Notes under the pieces: model-generated
What the model was told of the DNA's origin: nothing
The model's database searches: none
Seen by the model: only the letters and a program-made list of their open reading frames with translations
Made by a program: the position numbers and the translations under genes
Shown: one piece after another, positions 8,968-18,325 of the stretch
Numbering within the stretch: the stretch's first letter is position 1
Layout: each line of letters starts with the position of its first letter
Assembly: GCA_965204165.1 (NCBI GenBank)
Contig: OZ241969.1
Location: forward strand, 62,001-126,000
Reading direction: 5' to 3'
Length of the DNA: 64,000 bases
Source: VYFG01 sp965204165
Lineage (GTDB): Bacteria > Pseudomonadota > Gammaproteobacteria > Arenicellales > Poriferihabitantaceae

Positions 8968-10383
8968 ATGACCATACCCCTTTGGCAATTGAGCGCCCGG
9001 ACCCTGGCTCGGGGAATCCGTGAAGGCGACTTCACCGCCGAGGCGGCCGTCACCTCGGTCCTGGAGCGTATCGATGCCCGCAACCCGGCAATCAACGCCA
9101 TCGTCGCCAGGTGCGATGACGAGGCCCTGGCCGCGGCGCGGAAGGCGGACGACATGGTGCGCCGGGGCGTCCCCCTCGGGCCGCTGCACGGGGTGCCGGT
9201 CACCATCAAGATCAACATCGACGTCCGGGGCCAGGCCACCACCAACGGCATGGCAGCGTACCGGAACCACATCGCCCCCGACCATTCGCCGGTGGTCCGC
9301 CACCTGCTGGGCGCGGGCGCGATCATCGTGGGCCGCACCAACACGCCCGAGCTGTCTATGCGGGCAACCACCGACAGCCCGCTGCACGGCCGGACAAGGA
9401 ACCCATGGCATCCCGAGGCGTCCCCCGGCGGTTCCTCCGGAGGCGGGGGCGCGGCCGCCGCCGCCGGGTTCGGGCCCATCCACCACGGCAACGACATCGG
9501 CGGCTCGCTGCGCATCCCGTCCTTTGCCTGCGGCGTCGCCACGGTCAAGCCGACCCAGGGGCGGGTACCCTCGTTCAATCCATCGACAGGCGGCGAGCGC
9601 GGCCTGCTGATGCAACTCGCCTCGGTGCAGGGCGTCATGTGCCGGGAAGTCGGCGATGTCCGCCTCGGCCTGGAAGTCATCAGCCGGGAGGATCCCAGGG
9701 ACCCCTGGTGGGTCCCTGCCCCGTTCACCGGTCCGAAGATCGACGGGCCGATCGGCGTGGCGGTGACCCGGGAAAGCCACGGCTATCCGGTCCACCCGGA
9801 GATCCTCGCGGGAATCGACCGCGCCGCGGAAATGCTCGCCGACGCCGGCTATGACGTCCGCGAGGTGAAAACCCCTTCCGTGGAACGGCCGGCGGAACTC
9901 TGGTTCGGAGCGCTGTTCCACGAGGTGATCGACTTCCTAGGGCCGGTGGCAAGGGAACATGGCAGCGACACCATCAACCGGATATTCGAGTGGATGCAGT
10001 CCGTGGGGGAGCCGGTGGATTCCGTGGGCTACCGAGATGCCATCGCCGGGCGCAGCGCGCTCACCCGGGAGTGGAGCGTCTTTCTGGCCGAACATCCACT
10101 GGTGCTGTCCCCGTTCCTGATGCGCGAGCTCTTTCCCTGGGATTACGATGCCCGCGGCGAGGCCGAACTGCACGACCTCTTCCGCGCGGCCATCTACAGC
10201 ACCGGCATCAACTTCCTGGGGCTGCCTGCGGGCGTGGTGCCCATCGGCCTCATCGACGGCCTGCCCTGCGGCGTCCAGTTGATCGGCCGGCGGTTTCGCG
10301 AAGACCTGATCCTGGATGCCATGCAGGCGGTGGAGGACCGCACGGGGGTGCTGACCCGGCAACTCTGGGCCAGGGAGGTCTGA
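8968..10383 (+). CDS. Amidase signature family hydrolase
   Basis: A 471-residue amidase-signature enzyme. The catalytic triad is visible: K81 in VTIKINID, the cis-Ser in ASPGGSSGGG (about residue 156), and nucleophile S180 in NDIGGSLRIP. The ATG at 8968 is chosen because GGCAGGAA precedes it and the homologous protein starts there; the longer upstream frame is Pro/Ala-rich noise. It occupies the place where LysW operons usually carry lysK, the M20-type hydrolase that releases the product from LysW. It might release or further process the product, but that role is inference; amidase-signature enzymes have broad specificity. Confidence 0.87.
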   Translation: MTIPLWQLSARTLARGIREGDFTAEAAVTSVLERIDARNPAINAIVARCDDEALAAARKADDMVRRGVPLGPLHGVPVTIKINIDVRGQATTNGMAAYRNHIAPDHSPVVRHLLGAGAIIVGRTNTPELSMRATTDSPLHGRTRNPWHPEASPGGSSGGGGAAAAAGFGPIHHGNDIGGSLRIPSFACGVATVKPTQGRVPSFNPSTGGERGLLMQLASVQGVMCREVGDVRLGLEVISREDPRDPWWVPAPFTGPKIDGPIGVAVTRESHGYPVHPEILAGIDRAAEMLADAGYDVREVKTPSVERPAELWFGALFHEVIDFLGPVAREHGSDTINRIFEWMQSVGEPVDSVGYRDAIAGRSALTREWSVFLAEHPLVLSPFLMRELFPWDYDARGEAELHDLFRAAIYSTGINFLGLPAGVVPIGLIDGLPCGVQLIGRRFREDLILDAMQAVEDRTGVLTRQLWAREV

Positions 10384-10395
10384 GCGCCCGGCGGT

Positions 10396-11595
10396 TCAAG
10401 CCGCAGCCAGCTCCTCGGCGATCACCGCGGCAATGGTGTCGCAGTCGCCGTCGGACAGGGCCAGCGGTATGCGCATGTCGCAGGTGGTGAAGAGCGAGCC
10501 GCGAGTGTCCGGCAGGTCCTGGGGCTTCAGATATTCCCAGTGGTGATACTGGCTGGTGTAGCCGACGGGTTCGTCGCGTCCGAACCACTTGATGGCCACG
10601 CCCCGGTCGGTGCAGCGGTCGACAAGGCCCCGGATCTGATCTCCGGTGAGACCGTGGACGTGGAACTGGATGGAGCTTGCCACGTATTCCTCCTCCTGCT
10701 GCCGCGGCGGCACGGCAACGCCGTCGATGGCGTTCAGCCGTGATTCCAGCGCCGCGTAGATGCGGTTCCAGCACTCCCCCCTTGCGGGCATTTCCCTCAG
10801 CTGGGGACGCAGGATGCAGGCCACCAGGTTGGACATGCGCAGGCTGAAGTTCGGCGTTTGCATCTTCCACCGCTCGAACGCCGCCCGGGGCGGTGCGCGG
10901 CGATGCTGTTCGTAGAGCATGTAGCTGCCGGAATAGAGTATGGCCCGGGCGGCGATATCCTCGTCATCGGTCACCAGGATGCCGCCTTCGCCGGAATTGA
11001 TGTGCTTGAATGTCTGGGTGCTGAAACAGCCGACCCTGCCGAACCGGCCGGTGAAGCGGCCCTGCCATTTCGCCCCCATGGTGTGGGCGCAGTCCTCTAT
11101 CATCGCTAGGCCGAGTTCATCGCATATCGCCGACACCCTGTCCATGTCGGCAATGTGTCCGCGCATGTGGGTCAAAAGGAGCGTCTTCGCGCCGGTATCC
11201 CGGGCCTTCCTTTCAAGGTCGGCGAAACTGATCCGATAGTCCCCGTCCACTTCCACCAGGACCGCCTCGGCGCCGGAATGGTGAATCGCGCCGGGCACCG
11301 GCGCCAGGTTGAACGCGTTTACCAGCACCTTGTCCCCGGAACCGACACCCGATGCCGCAAGGCCGAGGAAAATCGCCGAGCCGCCGGAATTCACGCCAAC
11401 AGCGAACCGGCTGCCGATATAGTCCGCGAACTCCTCCTCCAGCAACGCCGCGTGGGGCTCGGTGTCCCCATACTCGCCGTAGCGGTGCAGCCGGCCGGTC
11501 CGCATCAGTGCCACCGCCTGCTCGATGGCTTCCTCGGGTAACGGCCCGGGATCGCTGAGGTCGATCTCCAGGGCAGTTTTCTTCGGATTCAGCAT
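10396..11595 (-). CDS. DegT/DnrJ/EryC1/StrS family aminotransferase
   Basis: A 399-residue fold-type I PLP enzyme. The PLP phosphate/ring contacts EDCAH (167-171) and the Schiff-base Lys K197 in FSTQTFKHINSGEGG are present. The family mostly aminates keto-sugars for surface polysaccharides or antibiotics, and some members act on other carbonyls. The ATG at 11595 is preferred over an upstream one because AGGAGG lies about 10 bases before it. Its stop is only 12 bases from the amidase stop (convergent genes). There are no sugar genes nearby, so the substrate is open; a link to the LysW pathway is possible but unproven. Confidence 0.88.
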   Translation of the reverse strand: MLNPKKTALEIDLSDPGPLPEEAIEQAVALMRTGRLHRYGEYGDTEPHAALLEEEFADYIGSRFAVGVNSGGSAIFLGLAASGVGSGDKVLVNAFNLAPVPGAIHHSGAEAVLVEVDGDYRISFADLERKARDTGAKTLLLTHMRGHIADMDRVSAICDELGLAMIEDCAHTMGAKWQGRFTGRFGRVGCFSTQTFKHINSGEGGILVTDDEDIAARAILYSGSYMLYEQHRRAPPRAAFERWKMQTPNFSLRMSNLVACILRPQLREMPARGECWNRIYAALESRLNAIDGVAVPPRQQEEEYVASSIQFHVHGLTGDQIRGLVDRCTDRGVAIKWFGRDEPVGYTSQYHHWEYLKPQDLPDTRGSLFTTCDMRIPLALSDGDCDTIAAVIAEELAAA

Positions 11596-11758
11596 TCTTT
11601 CTTTCCTCCTGCATGTGGCCGGATTCGGCACCGCCGATATTACCACCGGTGAGCAGCACGTCTGAACGCCGCCCCTAACCCGACTTTCGCAATTCGGGGG
11701 TTTTGGAAACGTAACCTGTTGAATTGATTATACCGACCCCCCAAAGGTCGGCACTACA

Positions 11759-13570
11759 GGAGCCTTGTCGCCCGGTGGCGTAGCAGATCAGATTCGCAGC
11801 CGCGGAGGCGGCTGCTCCGGCAACTTCAGGCCAAGCTGATGCAGCAGGAGCTTGTGGTCCCCATCCGGCTGGGTGTAACGCGGCAGGATGAGATGATGTC
11901 CATCGGCAGTGGGCAGGTGAACATCCACCATCCGGATGGTGGCGAACTTTTCCAGTATTTCCCGCGGAGTCAGGCCGGGGGCATGGGGCCTGGCAAGATT
12001 CTTCAGGGTGACCTGGAGGCAGTAGGCCATGAACGACAGGAAGATATGGGCCTCGATCCGTTGCTCCTTCTGATGGAACACCGGCCGGATGGCAAGGTCA
12101 TGCTTCAATTCCTTGAATGCCTGTTCGATTTCGGTGAGCCGCATGTATTGACGCCACAGTTCCGCCGGATTCCCGTCGGCCATGTTGGAGCGCAGCAGGT
12201 AGCGCCCTTCCCGGTGGAAGGTCTGCCGCAGCTTCCCGCGCCGCAGACGGTAGGTGAACGGCACCCCGGAATCACCATCCCCGATCTCCAGGTCGACGAG
12301 ATGCCAGGCCCGGCCGGCCTCCTTCTTCGCCGCACCGAGCTTCAGCAGCAGCTCGTCGCGGCTGTTGGTCTGGCGCCGCAGTTCCCCCAGACGTCCCCAG
12401 AGCTTCTTCAGGCGCCGCCGGCGCATGCCCCTCTCCTTGCTGACCCGGCCCCCGCTGCGAACCAGGATGTACAGCTCCCCGTCCGCCCGGTGCAGCTTCA
12501 CCTCCACGTTCTCCCGGACGGCCTGCCAGGGCTGGCCGAGGAACGACCGCTCCATCCGGCTCAGCCGCCCCTTCGGCGTACCCACCAGGTAGCGGATCCC
12601 GGAAGGGTCCGACCGCATCGCCTCCAGCGATTCCTCCGTCGGGATCCCACGGTCCATGATCCACACCCGCTCGGAACGGCCGTACTGATCTTCGATCCTG
12701 GCCATGAATTCCAGCAGCGTCGTCTTGTCCGAGGTGTTCCCCGGCATCACCTCGTAGGCCAGCGGAAACCCGTCCGGCGTCACGATCAGCGCAATCACCA
12801 CCTGCACGCAGTCCGGGCGCTTGTCACGGCTGTAGCCGAACCGGCGCTTGTCCTCGAACGGGGGATCGCTCTCGAAGTACGTGCTCGTCAGATCGTACAG
12901 CAGCACCTCGAAGCGCGCCTGGAACAGACTGCCCCAGCGTGTCCGCAGATACGAGAAGAACCCTCGCCGGTGGGCCTCCAGCCGGTCCAGGACCCGGTAC
13001 AGCGTGTCCCGCGGAATCACCCGGTCCAGACCCAGAAGGTCACCCATCGCGCTGTCCTCGTACCAGCGCCGGTACAGCCGCCACTCGCTGCCCGGATCAA
13101 TCAGACGGTAGCACACCTGCACCTTCAGAATGTCCAGCCACCGCGTCCCCTTCCGGCTCGGCGGCAAATGCTCACCCCAGTACCCGTCCAGGTCCAGAAA
13201 ATCCCACAGCCACAGGGCCAGCCAGCACGCCCCCCACTGGCGCGAACGGTGCAACTCCAGCCTGCCCACATCCACACGGACCACCGCGCACGACATCTCC
13301 GGCGCTTCCCGGTCCTCCGGGAACAGCGCCATCTGCTGCAGACCCCGGTTCTCGGACAGCACATCGATGGTGCGGCACCACGCCGCCTTCTGGGTGCCGT
13401 TGATCTCGCCGAGATACAGAACCTGACGCTGCACCACCCGGCCGCCTCCCACCCGGGCATTCTCCACAATGCTCCAGTACCGGTGGTGCACCCCGTCCTT
13501 CCAGCGGCTCTTGCTGCGCACGAACATGACCTCCATGGTCTCTGCCGGACACCTCCGGATCAAGGCAAAA
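11759..13570 (-). mobile_element. IS1634-family insertion sequence
   Basis: This segment is flanked by the 12-base direct repeat GTCGGCACTACA at 11747-11758 and 13571-13582. Just inside both repeats is a short imperfect inverted repeat with the core GCCTTG. It contains one transposase gene. IS1634-type elements are known for variable and sometimes long target duplications, which fits. An alternative is that the element runs to the outer inverted repeats at 11676 and 13681. Confidence 0.65.
11788..13536 (-). CDS. IS1634 family transposase
   Basis: A DDE transposase of about 582 residues, of IS1634 size. Visible core elements are LLYDLTSTYFES (first Asp), VWIMDRGIPTEE (second Asp) and YMRLTEIEQAFKELKHDL, the Y-x-x-x-x-x-I-E-x-F-x-x-L-K type motif with the catalytic Glu. 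MFVRSKSRW at the start is typical of the family. The ATG at 13536 or 13527 fits best; a GTG at 13578 would fall inside the direct repeat. The frame is intact, so the element may be active. Only one copy is present in this window. Confidence 0.85.
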   Translation of the reverse strand: MEVMFVRSKSRWKDGVHHRYWSIVENARVGGGRVVQRQVLYLGEINGTQKAAWCRTIDVLSENRGLQQMALFPEDREAPEMSCAVVRVDVGRLELHRSRQWGACWLALWLWDFLDLDGYWGEHLPPSRKGTRWLDILKVQVCYRLIDPGSEWRLYRRWYEDSAMGDLLGLDRVIPRDTLYRVLDRLEAHRRGFFSYLRTRWGSLFQARFEVLLYDLTSTYFESDPPFEDKRRFGYSRDKRPDCVQVVIALIVTPDGFPLAYEVMPGNTSDKTTLLEFMARIEDQYGRSERVWIMDRGIPTEESLEAMRSDPSGIRYLVGTPKGRLSRMERSFLGQPWQAVRENVEVKLHRADGELYILVRSGGRVSKERGMRRRRLKKLWGRLGELRRQTNSRDELLLKLGAAKKEAGRAWHLVDLEIGDGDSGVPFTYRLRRGKLRQTFHREGRYLLRSNMADGNPAELWRQYMRLTEIEQAFKELKHDLAIRPVFHQKEQRIEAHIFLSFMAYCLQVTLKNLARPHAPGLTPREILEKFATIRMVDVHLPTADGHHLILPRYTQPDGDHKLLLHQLGLKLPEQPPPRLRI

Positions 13571-13678
13571 GTCGGCACTACAAGGCAACTTCAGGGGGAC
13601 GGGCCAATCAATTCAAGGGATTGCATCTCAATCATCCCCAAAATCAGCCCGGATTCCGGGCGAATCGCGAAAGTCGGG

Positions 13679-13981
13679 CTAACCGCACCGGATCCCGACG
13701 ACACGCCCATCCGGATCAAGGACGAGATTCAGCCGATCCGGGCGGTGGTCCATGGTGATCCGGCTGCCCGAGCGATACACCCGCAGGGGACCGGGCAGGG
13801 CGTCGGTGTCAATTCCTTCAATCGGCTGCCCGACCAGTTCCCGGTGGTGCGAGGCGTCGCAGCCGTGTTCCGCGGCGTGCCGGCCGTTTCCGGCGCCATC
13901 CGGTGAGGCGCAGCCCACAAGCGCCCCCAGAATCGGGCCAAGGACCCAGCCAGGGCCCGTCAGCCGCCCTCGCCGGTGCAT
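13679..13981 (-). CDS. Peptidase inhibitor I78 family lipoprotein
   Basis: A 100-residue protein with an N-terminal hydrophobic segment and lipobox-like LVGC, so it is probably an outer-membrane or periplasmic lipoprotein. The C-terminal half contains LVGQPIEG, then TMDHRPDRLNLVLDPDG and the ending IRCG, the I78 elastase-inhibitor pattern with a Cys pair. The ATG at 13981 places the lipobox correctly; a start at 14023 is possible. It lies 55 bases after the subtilase gene on the same strand, so it probably protects the cell from that protease. Its TAG stop is formed by the edge of the inverted-repeat element. Confidence 0.75.
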   Translation of the reverse strand: MHRRGRLTGPGWVLGPILGALVGCASPDGAGNGRHAAEHGCDASHHRELVGQPIEGIDTDALPGPLRVYRSGSRITMDHRPDRLNLVLDPDGRVVGIRCG

Positions 13982-15212
13982 CGTGCCGCCCGGATTTCCG
14001 CCCTGACTGAAGGGGCATTTCACGGTCCGGTCCGTGTCAGAATTCGGTGCGCCAGCCGGCCAGCAGACTGAAGTCCGGGCCCGTGGCCGTATGCCCGGGG
14101 TGGCGGGACGCCTCGGCCTCGACCTGCAGGACGCCGCCGAGCAGTCCGTCGCGGCGCCAGCGGACCGTCAGGTCCACCTGCCGCGACCGCGGGGCGAGGT
14201 CGGCCGAGAACGACGCGTGCCGGACGTCCCCGCCGCCGGCGCGCCCGACCGGCAGCCGAAACTTCGCGGACCCGCGCTCTATCCGGAGCGGCTGGGACAG
14301 GGAGAGCGTCAGTGCATCCCGGCCCGTCAGGCGCCGGTGGCCCTGCAGCGAGAGCGCGCTGGTGGTGAGCGACGACAGGTCATCGATGAGGCCGCCTTCG
14401 ACGGACGGCCTGGTGAGTCCGGCCTCGGCGTCCAGCGCAAGCTGCCAGCCGCCGATTTCCGTGACCGCCTCGAAGCCCGTGAACAGGTTGTCGGCGGCCA
14501 GTCGTCCGAACGCACCCCCGGCCCTCAGGCCAAGCACAGAGGCATCTTCTGACAGCCATCCGACCCGCAAACCGAAGGAGCCCCCCCGGGGCCGCCAGGC
14601 CAGCGAGGCCCCGGTTTCCCGGCCAAGCCCCCGGGCGCGGTGGGCCGTGGTGAACACCCGGGACTCGAGACCGCTCCCTGACCCGAAGGTCATGGTCATT
14701 GCAGGCCCCGCCAGGCCCGGCAGGCCGCCCCCCGCGCCTGCCGGGTGTTCGTGCAGCCCGATACTCCAGAACCCGGGCGGGGCGGGGCGCGCATCCGGGG
14801 CTGGCTTCCTGTGCATGCCGTGAACGTGACCGGGGGCCTGTTCCCTTTCCGGGGCGACGAGACTGCGCAGCCGCGCTGCGGCAGATGGGCGGGAGGTGCC
14901 CACGATGCCCGGCAGATCAAACCAGAATGGGGCCCCCAGTGCATCGAACCCGGCGATCTCGCGCCCGGCCAGGGAATGCACGAGGCCGTCGCCGAACGCA
15001 GGGCCAAGCGTCAGTCGGGTGGTTTGCATGCTGTGTCCGGTGTTGCCGGCCTGGCCGGCGATCGGCACCGTCAGGCTGTCCACCGGCGACACCGCCGCCC
15101 CAAGATCCATCAATCCCTGCCCGTAGATGGACGAAGTGCCGTCCGTGCGGTCAGCCGCGTACCTGCCGCTCTTGTCGGCGGTCTCGAAGAGCCTGCTGAC
15201 CAGTTCCCTGTT

Positions 15213-16832
15213 CAGCAATTCCCGCTAATTCTATCACGGATTGGATTCGGCGGATTTCATGGTTTGAGCCCCTGTTCCCCGACTACGCGGGGAGGGAACC
15301 CCCTCCGGGCGGTGTGCCGGATTGTCTGCTGGCCACATGATTCCCCGAAGAACCGGCCCGTTGCATATTCGGACACGGCCGCCGGGTCAGGAAGTGTCGA
15401 AGGGCACCAACTCCGTCTTCCGGTGCCCGAACGCGATCGCCCGGTACAGGGTCTCCCAGTCCGGAATGTAGAACTCCGTGAACAGCCCGCGCAACCGCAC
15501 CCACAGGTATTTCGAACCGCCCGCCTTCTCCCGGGCCGCCCGGAACAGCGCACAGCACCGCTGCTGCACCTGGTCGATGAGGAACGCCAGCATCGTCAGG
15601 TGGGCGAACACCGTCGCCAGATGCCGCTTGCCGTGACCAAAGTTGTGCTCGAAGCCGTAGCCTTGGTTCTTCAGGGTGTTGAACGTCTCGTTCTCGATGC
15701 GCCAACGGGCGCGTCCGGCCCGCATCAGGTCATGCGCGTTCGATTCCGTGACCTCCATGTCCGTGACCCAGGAGAAGTGCAGTTCCCGGCCATCGGGGCG
15801 GGTCTCCCGGCACGCCAGGAAGTTCACTGCCAGATCGGGGTTCGCCTGGTTCAGCGGTACGCCGTTCAGAAACCGGAACCGGAAACGGCTGCCGCCCCCT
15901 TCCGACCTCTCCACGGTACGGGTCGCCGCCGAGGCCTCGACACGGCGGAACAGTTCCCCATGGTCCCCCGGCTTCACGCCCAGGACATACCGCATGTCCA
16001 GTTCCCCCAGCAGCCGGATGTGCGGCCCGTTCGACGCCAGCGCATCCTCCACCACCAGCAGCTTCAGGTGCGGATGCTCGCGACGGACGTCACGCAGCAG
16101 ACGCTTCGCCGCGTTGCGCTCGCAGTCGTTCTTCCGCGAACCGTCCGAACGCATGATCGGTTCCGGCGCCAGCGGGAACACCTCCCGGTGCTCCGGGTGG
16201 ACCAGTACCGCCCCCAGCATCTGGTGGTACCAGGTGGTGCTGCCGTCACGGTGATGTTTCTCGCAGCAATGGTCGCAATGCACACTCTTCGACGAGAAGT
16301 ACCCCGTCCCGTCCACCGACAGCAGATGATGGCCCAGCCAGGTGAAACCCTCCAGACCCTTGCCACGCTGAAGGGCCGCGAACACACCCTTGAAGGCACC
16401 CCGCAGCGCACGCGGGTCCACCAGGTCCAGGCGCTCGCGCATCGCCGTGTCCGACGGCGCGCGGCCAACCCCGTACAGTTCCCTGAGGTTCGACCGGATC
16501 CGGCCCTCGTCCCGTGCGTCCTGCTCGAAACTCAGCAGCGACGGGTACTTCAGCGCGAATACCGCCAGACCCGACATCAGGCAGTCCGTCAGTGCCAGGC
16601 CCCGGCTCACGATGGGATCCTCAATGCGATCAAAATGCCCACGCACCACCCGAAGCAGACCCGGAACGCTCAGGGTCTTGCGAAACACGGCTTTCGACAT
16701 GACAGATCATCCGATATCGTGAAATCAGACGGATCATACCGCCTTTTCAGGAAAAGTCTGCGAACCGCCTTCCCCCAGCACCGCCTCAAACCCACGTCTT
16801 TATTGGACTACAGATGATGGCGGGAATTGCTG
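15213..16832 (-). mobile_element. IS4-like insertion sequence, copy 1 (1620 bp)
   Basis: It has 13-base perfect terminal inverted repeats CAGCAATTCCCGC and a 9-base target duplication ttccctgtt at 15204-15212 and 16833-16841. Length and ends match copy 2 at 52972-54591. It sits inside the subtilase gene. The intact duplication shows a simple, unrearranged insertion. Confidence 0.95.
15387..16700 (-). CDS. IS4-like DDE transposase
   Basis: A 437-residue DDE transposase. LSVDGTGYFSS (first Asp), LLVVEDALASNG (second Asp) and RARWRIENETFNTLKNQG with the Y/W-x-x-E-N-type Glu motif are visible. It contains a Cys/His-rich patch (CDHCCEKHH) after the first Asp. It is identical to the protein at 53104-54417 except for one residue (Gln here, Arg there, in LIDQVxQRCC). 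I am not certain of the exact IS family; the 9-base duplication and motif spacing suit IS4. Confidence 0.88.
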   Translation of the reverse strand: MSKAVFRKTLSVPGLLRVVRGHFDRIEDPIVSRGLALTDCLMSGLAVFALKYPSLLSFEQDARDEGRIRSNLRELYGVGRAPSDTAMRERLDLVDPRALRGAFKGVFAALQRGKGLEGFTWLGHHLLSVDGTGYFSSKSVHCDHCCEKHHRDGSTTWYHQMLGAVLVHPEHREVFPLAPEPIMRSDGSRKNDCERNAAKRLLRDVRREHPHLKLLVVEDALASNGPHIRLLGELDMRYVLGVKPGDHGELFRRVEASAATRTVERSEGGGSRFRFRFLNGVPLNQANPDLAVNFLACRETRPDGRELHFSWVTDMEVTESNAHDLMRAGRARWRIENETFNTLKNQGYGFEHNFGHGKRHLATVFAHLTMLAFLIDQVQQRCCALFRAAREKAGGSKYLWVRLRGLFTEFYIPDWETLYRAIAFGHRKTELVPFDTS

Positions 16833-18325
16833 TTCCCTGTTGGAGAGCTCGCCGCGAAAGAAGTGCTTCATCAGCGCCAGTCCGCCGCTGACCAGCGGCG
16901 ACGCATAGGAAGTGCCGGAAAGGCCCACCAGCACGAAAAATGAGTTTGCGCCGGGTGCAGTCCGGCCGAACTCTGCGCCCGTGATGCCGGTGCCGGGCGC
17001 GGCGATGCACCACGGCCCGGCGATGCCGCAGCGGTTGGAGAAGTCGGCGATTCCGCCGCCCTGGTCCACGGCCACGACAACCACATTGTGCCCCTGCAGT
17101 TCCGGCAGCCTGGCCACCGCGCCGCCCCCAAGGTTGGGGGAGGTTGCACGGTAACTGAAGCCCGTACTGCTCAAGTCGTCCGCGAAACAGTTCCGCTCCC
17201 CCTCATCACAGGGGTCCCCGTGGTCGTTTCCCGCGGGCCAGACGAAAATCGCGGGGTCCGGAACACCCCGCTGGGCAATGACATCGAATTCGGGCCCGAA
17301 AGAAGCGGAATTGCGCAGGCGGTCCGGGGTGTAGTTTTCAATGAACGTGCCGCCGGTGCTGTAGCTCGCGTTCACGATATCGACTCCGCTTGCCAGGACG
17401 GACCGGTAGGCAGCATCCCATTCGAACGCGTTCCGGAGCGGGTCATCGCCTGGGATATGGGCACCGATGGGCACGGTGAACACACGGTACGTCGCCCCCC
17501 AGGCAATGCCGAGGAACCCTGCACGGTTCGGCTGCGCCGCCATGATGCTGGTGACCGCAGTGCCGTGCGAATACCCGTCGGCACCGTAGTCCGTTCTTCG
17601 TTCATCCGGCAGTCCCTGGAGGAATGTCTCCGAGATATCCGCATCGGCCAATTCGTGATGGCCTGAATCAACACCCGAATCCATGATCCCGACGCGCACC
17701 CCGTCACCCGGCTTCACGGCCGCGCCGTACTTGATGGCGAGGGCGGCGTGCGCCTGGTGCACATTGACGGTCTCCAGGGCGCGCTGGCCCAGCAGGTTTC
17801 TGCGCGACGGGCTGCCCCTGAACTCGCCGTCCCCAAGTCGAGCGGCGGCAAGGCCGTCCCGCAGCCGGCCGAACTCCTCCAGTGAAACGCAGCCATGGTT
17901 GGCCGTATCCACGCAGTTGGGCGTAGGTTGCAGTGACGGTGGTGGTTGTGTGGGCTGCGGCGGCTCTGGCAGCAGCGGCTGCTCCGGCGGCTGGGCCTGC
18001 ACGGGAGCGGGGGTTGCAGGCGTCCCCGGGTTCGGAACGGAGGGCGGGGGCGGAGGTGCCGGGTCGGGAGGCGGGGCGGGATCAGGCGCCGGAACCGGGT
18101 CCGGCGTCGGAAGAACGGGCCCGGTTACGCCGCCGCCACCCCCGCCGCAACCGGACAGGACCGCCACGAACGAGACCGTTGCCAGAACCGCCCGCAAGCA
18201 AGGGCGGGCTCTTGCAACTGCAAGGCATATTCGACGAAACCCTTCAGGTCCAGAGACTGTTTCCACCAATGCAAATGACCCGCGGGCTTTTCCGGCACCC
18301 GCAGGCACTCGGCATCCCGGATCCT

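Larger units (their letters stand above)
11676..13681. repeat. MITE-like inverted-repeat element, split by an IS1634-family element
   Basis: The outer ends 11676-11696 and 13661-13681 are inverted copies (19 of 21 bases match), each beginning with TA. A second inverted match (TTGAATTGATT and its GC-rich continuation) lies at 11719 onward and 13616 downward. Removing 11759-13570 and one direct repeat leaves about 180 bases that fold back on themselves. TA at both tips suggests an IS630/mariner-type miniature element. Confidence 0.55.
14037..18266 (-). pseudogene. S8 subtilase with autotransporter-like barrel, interrupted by an IS4-like element
   Basis: The 5' part (16842-18266) encodes a lipobox (LSGC), a long Pro-rich linker and a subtilisin domain with all triad motifs: VRVGIMDSGVDSGHHEL (Asp), DGYSHGTAV (His) and LSGTSYASPLVSGG (Ser). 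The 3' part (14037-15212) continues with ETADKSGRYAADRTDGTSS and a Gly-rich, strand-alternating C-terminus ending in Phe, like an outer-membrane barrel. Removing 15213-16832 and one 9-base target duplication restores an unbroken frame reading GELSNRELVSRLF across the junction. As it stands the protease is cut right after the Ser motif and gains about ten foreign residues. The start is uncertain: GTG at 18266 or TTG at 18269. Confidence 0.85.

Noticed and set aside
11839..13758. Very long open frames antisense to transposase, lysY, subtilase and alpha/beta hydrolase genes (up to about 690 residues)
   Set aside because: They lie opposite well-supported genes, have Arg/Pro/Gly/His-rich composition and no family motifs, and are expected in GC-rich DNA.
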